Source: CAYHWW01 sp964360145
GTDB taxonomy: Bacteria > Bdellovibrionota > UBA1018 > CAYHWW01
Assembly: GCA_964360145.1 (NCBI GenBank)
Contig: CAYHWW010000026.1
Span: forward strand, 1-30,546
Reading direction: 5' to 3'
Length of the DNA: 30,546 nucleotides
In this document: positions 30,467-30,546 of the stretch, in pieces
Position numbering within the stretch: the first letter of the stretch is position 1
How the letters are laid out: each line of letters opens with the position of its first letter
Translations under genes and position numbers: made by a program
Notes under the pieces: model-generated
Told to the model about the DNA's origin: nothing
What the model saw: the letters and a program-made list of their open reading frames with translations, nothing else
The model's database searches: none

Positions 30467-30546
30467 TCGCCCGCTCCACGCGGCGGGCATGAGCCCGTGT
30501 ATGGACCCACCCTGCGATGCAAGAGAAAACGTACGATGAGGCAAGA

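Noticed and set aside
1..30546. CRISPR arrays, tRNA or rRNA genes, phage attachment sites
   Set aside because: I looked for regularly spaced repeats, cloverleaf ends and conserved rRNA stretches and saw none; a tRNAscan/Infernal run would settle it.

Overview
The window looks like a chromosomal segment of a Gram-negative bacterium. It carries LPS-heptose genes, several exported proteins with Sec signal peptides, mutL/miaA, a cmk-hisC operon and a PEP-synthase-regulator homologue. The overall flavour (DUF222-like HNH endonuclease, acyl-CoA dehydrogenases, moderately high GC housekeeping operons) suggests a delta-proteobacterial or Bdellovibrionota-like lineage, but nothing in the sequence fixes the taxon. 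By eye the housekeeping operons are clearly GC-rich. The sensor block (about 0.7-4.2 kb), the metalloprotease (15.9-16.8 kb) and the ATPase/phosphatase stretch (21-22.9 kb) are more AT-rich, so the window is a mosaic of core and accessory DNA.

Layout. 1-4124 (minus): a family-5 substrate-binding protein, a membrane histidine kinase overlapping it, then a secreted SGNH esterase cut by the window edge. No permease or response regulator is present. 4297-11555 (plus): a compact seven-gene run with overlaps or gaps of no more than 12 nt: hisC, cmk, a GT9 heptosyltransferase, a heptose-7-phosphate kinase, an SRAP/YedK abasic-site protein, exonuclease III and a long acyl-CoA dehydrogenase. 11695-12864 (plus): a second acyl-CoA dehydrogenase, converging on a CrtI/RetSat-like oxidoreductase (minus). 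14529-16821 (minus): an HNH endonuclease and a secreted metzincin-like protease. 17072-20911 (minus): a HAD phosphatase/mutase coupled to the first of two tandem exported paralogues of a family I do not recognise. Each paralogue has its own matching promoter. 21063-22933 (plus): an AAA/DUF4143 ATPase and an exported histidine phosphatase. 22944-24773 (minus): ilvE and ppsR. 24915-25506 (plus): a VapBC-type toxin-antitoxin pair. 25516-28749 (minus): mutL-miaA and a PilZ-like gene with a structured leader. 28890-30431 (plus): an exported alkaline-phosphatase-superfamily enzyme.

The most interesting items are the tandem paralogues with four invariant cysteines and matching promoters; a 39-nt identical repeat that includes the stop codon of two unrelated genes almost 19 kb apart; the solute-binding-protein/kinase pair without a transporter; the SRAP-ExoIII abasic-site pair; the structured leader of the PilZ-like gene; and two promoters placed so close to their start codons that the mRNAs would be leaderless or nearly so. 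No tRNA, rRNA, CRISPR array or complete insertion sequence was seen.
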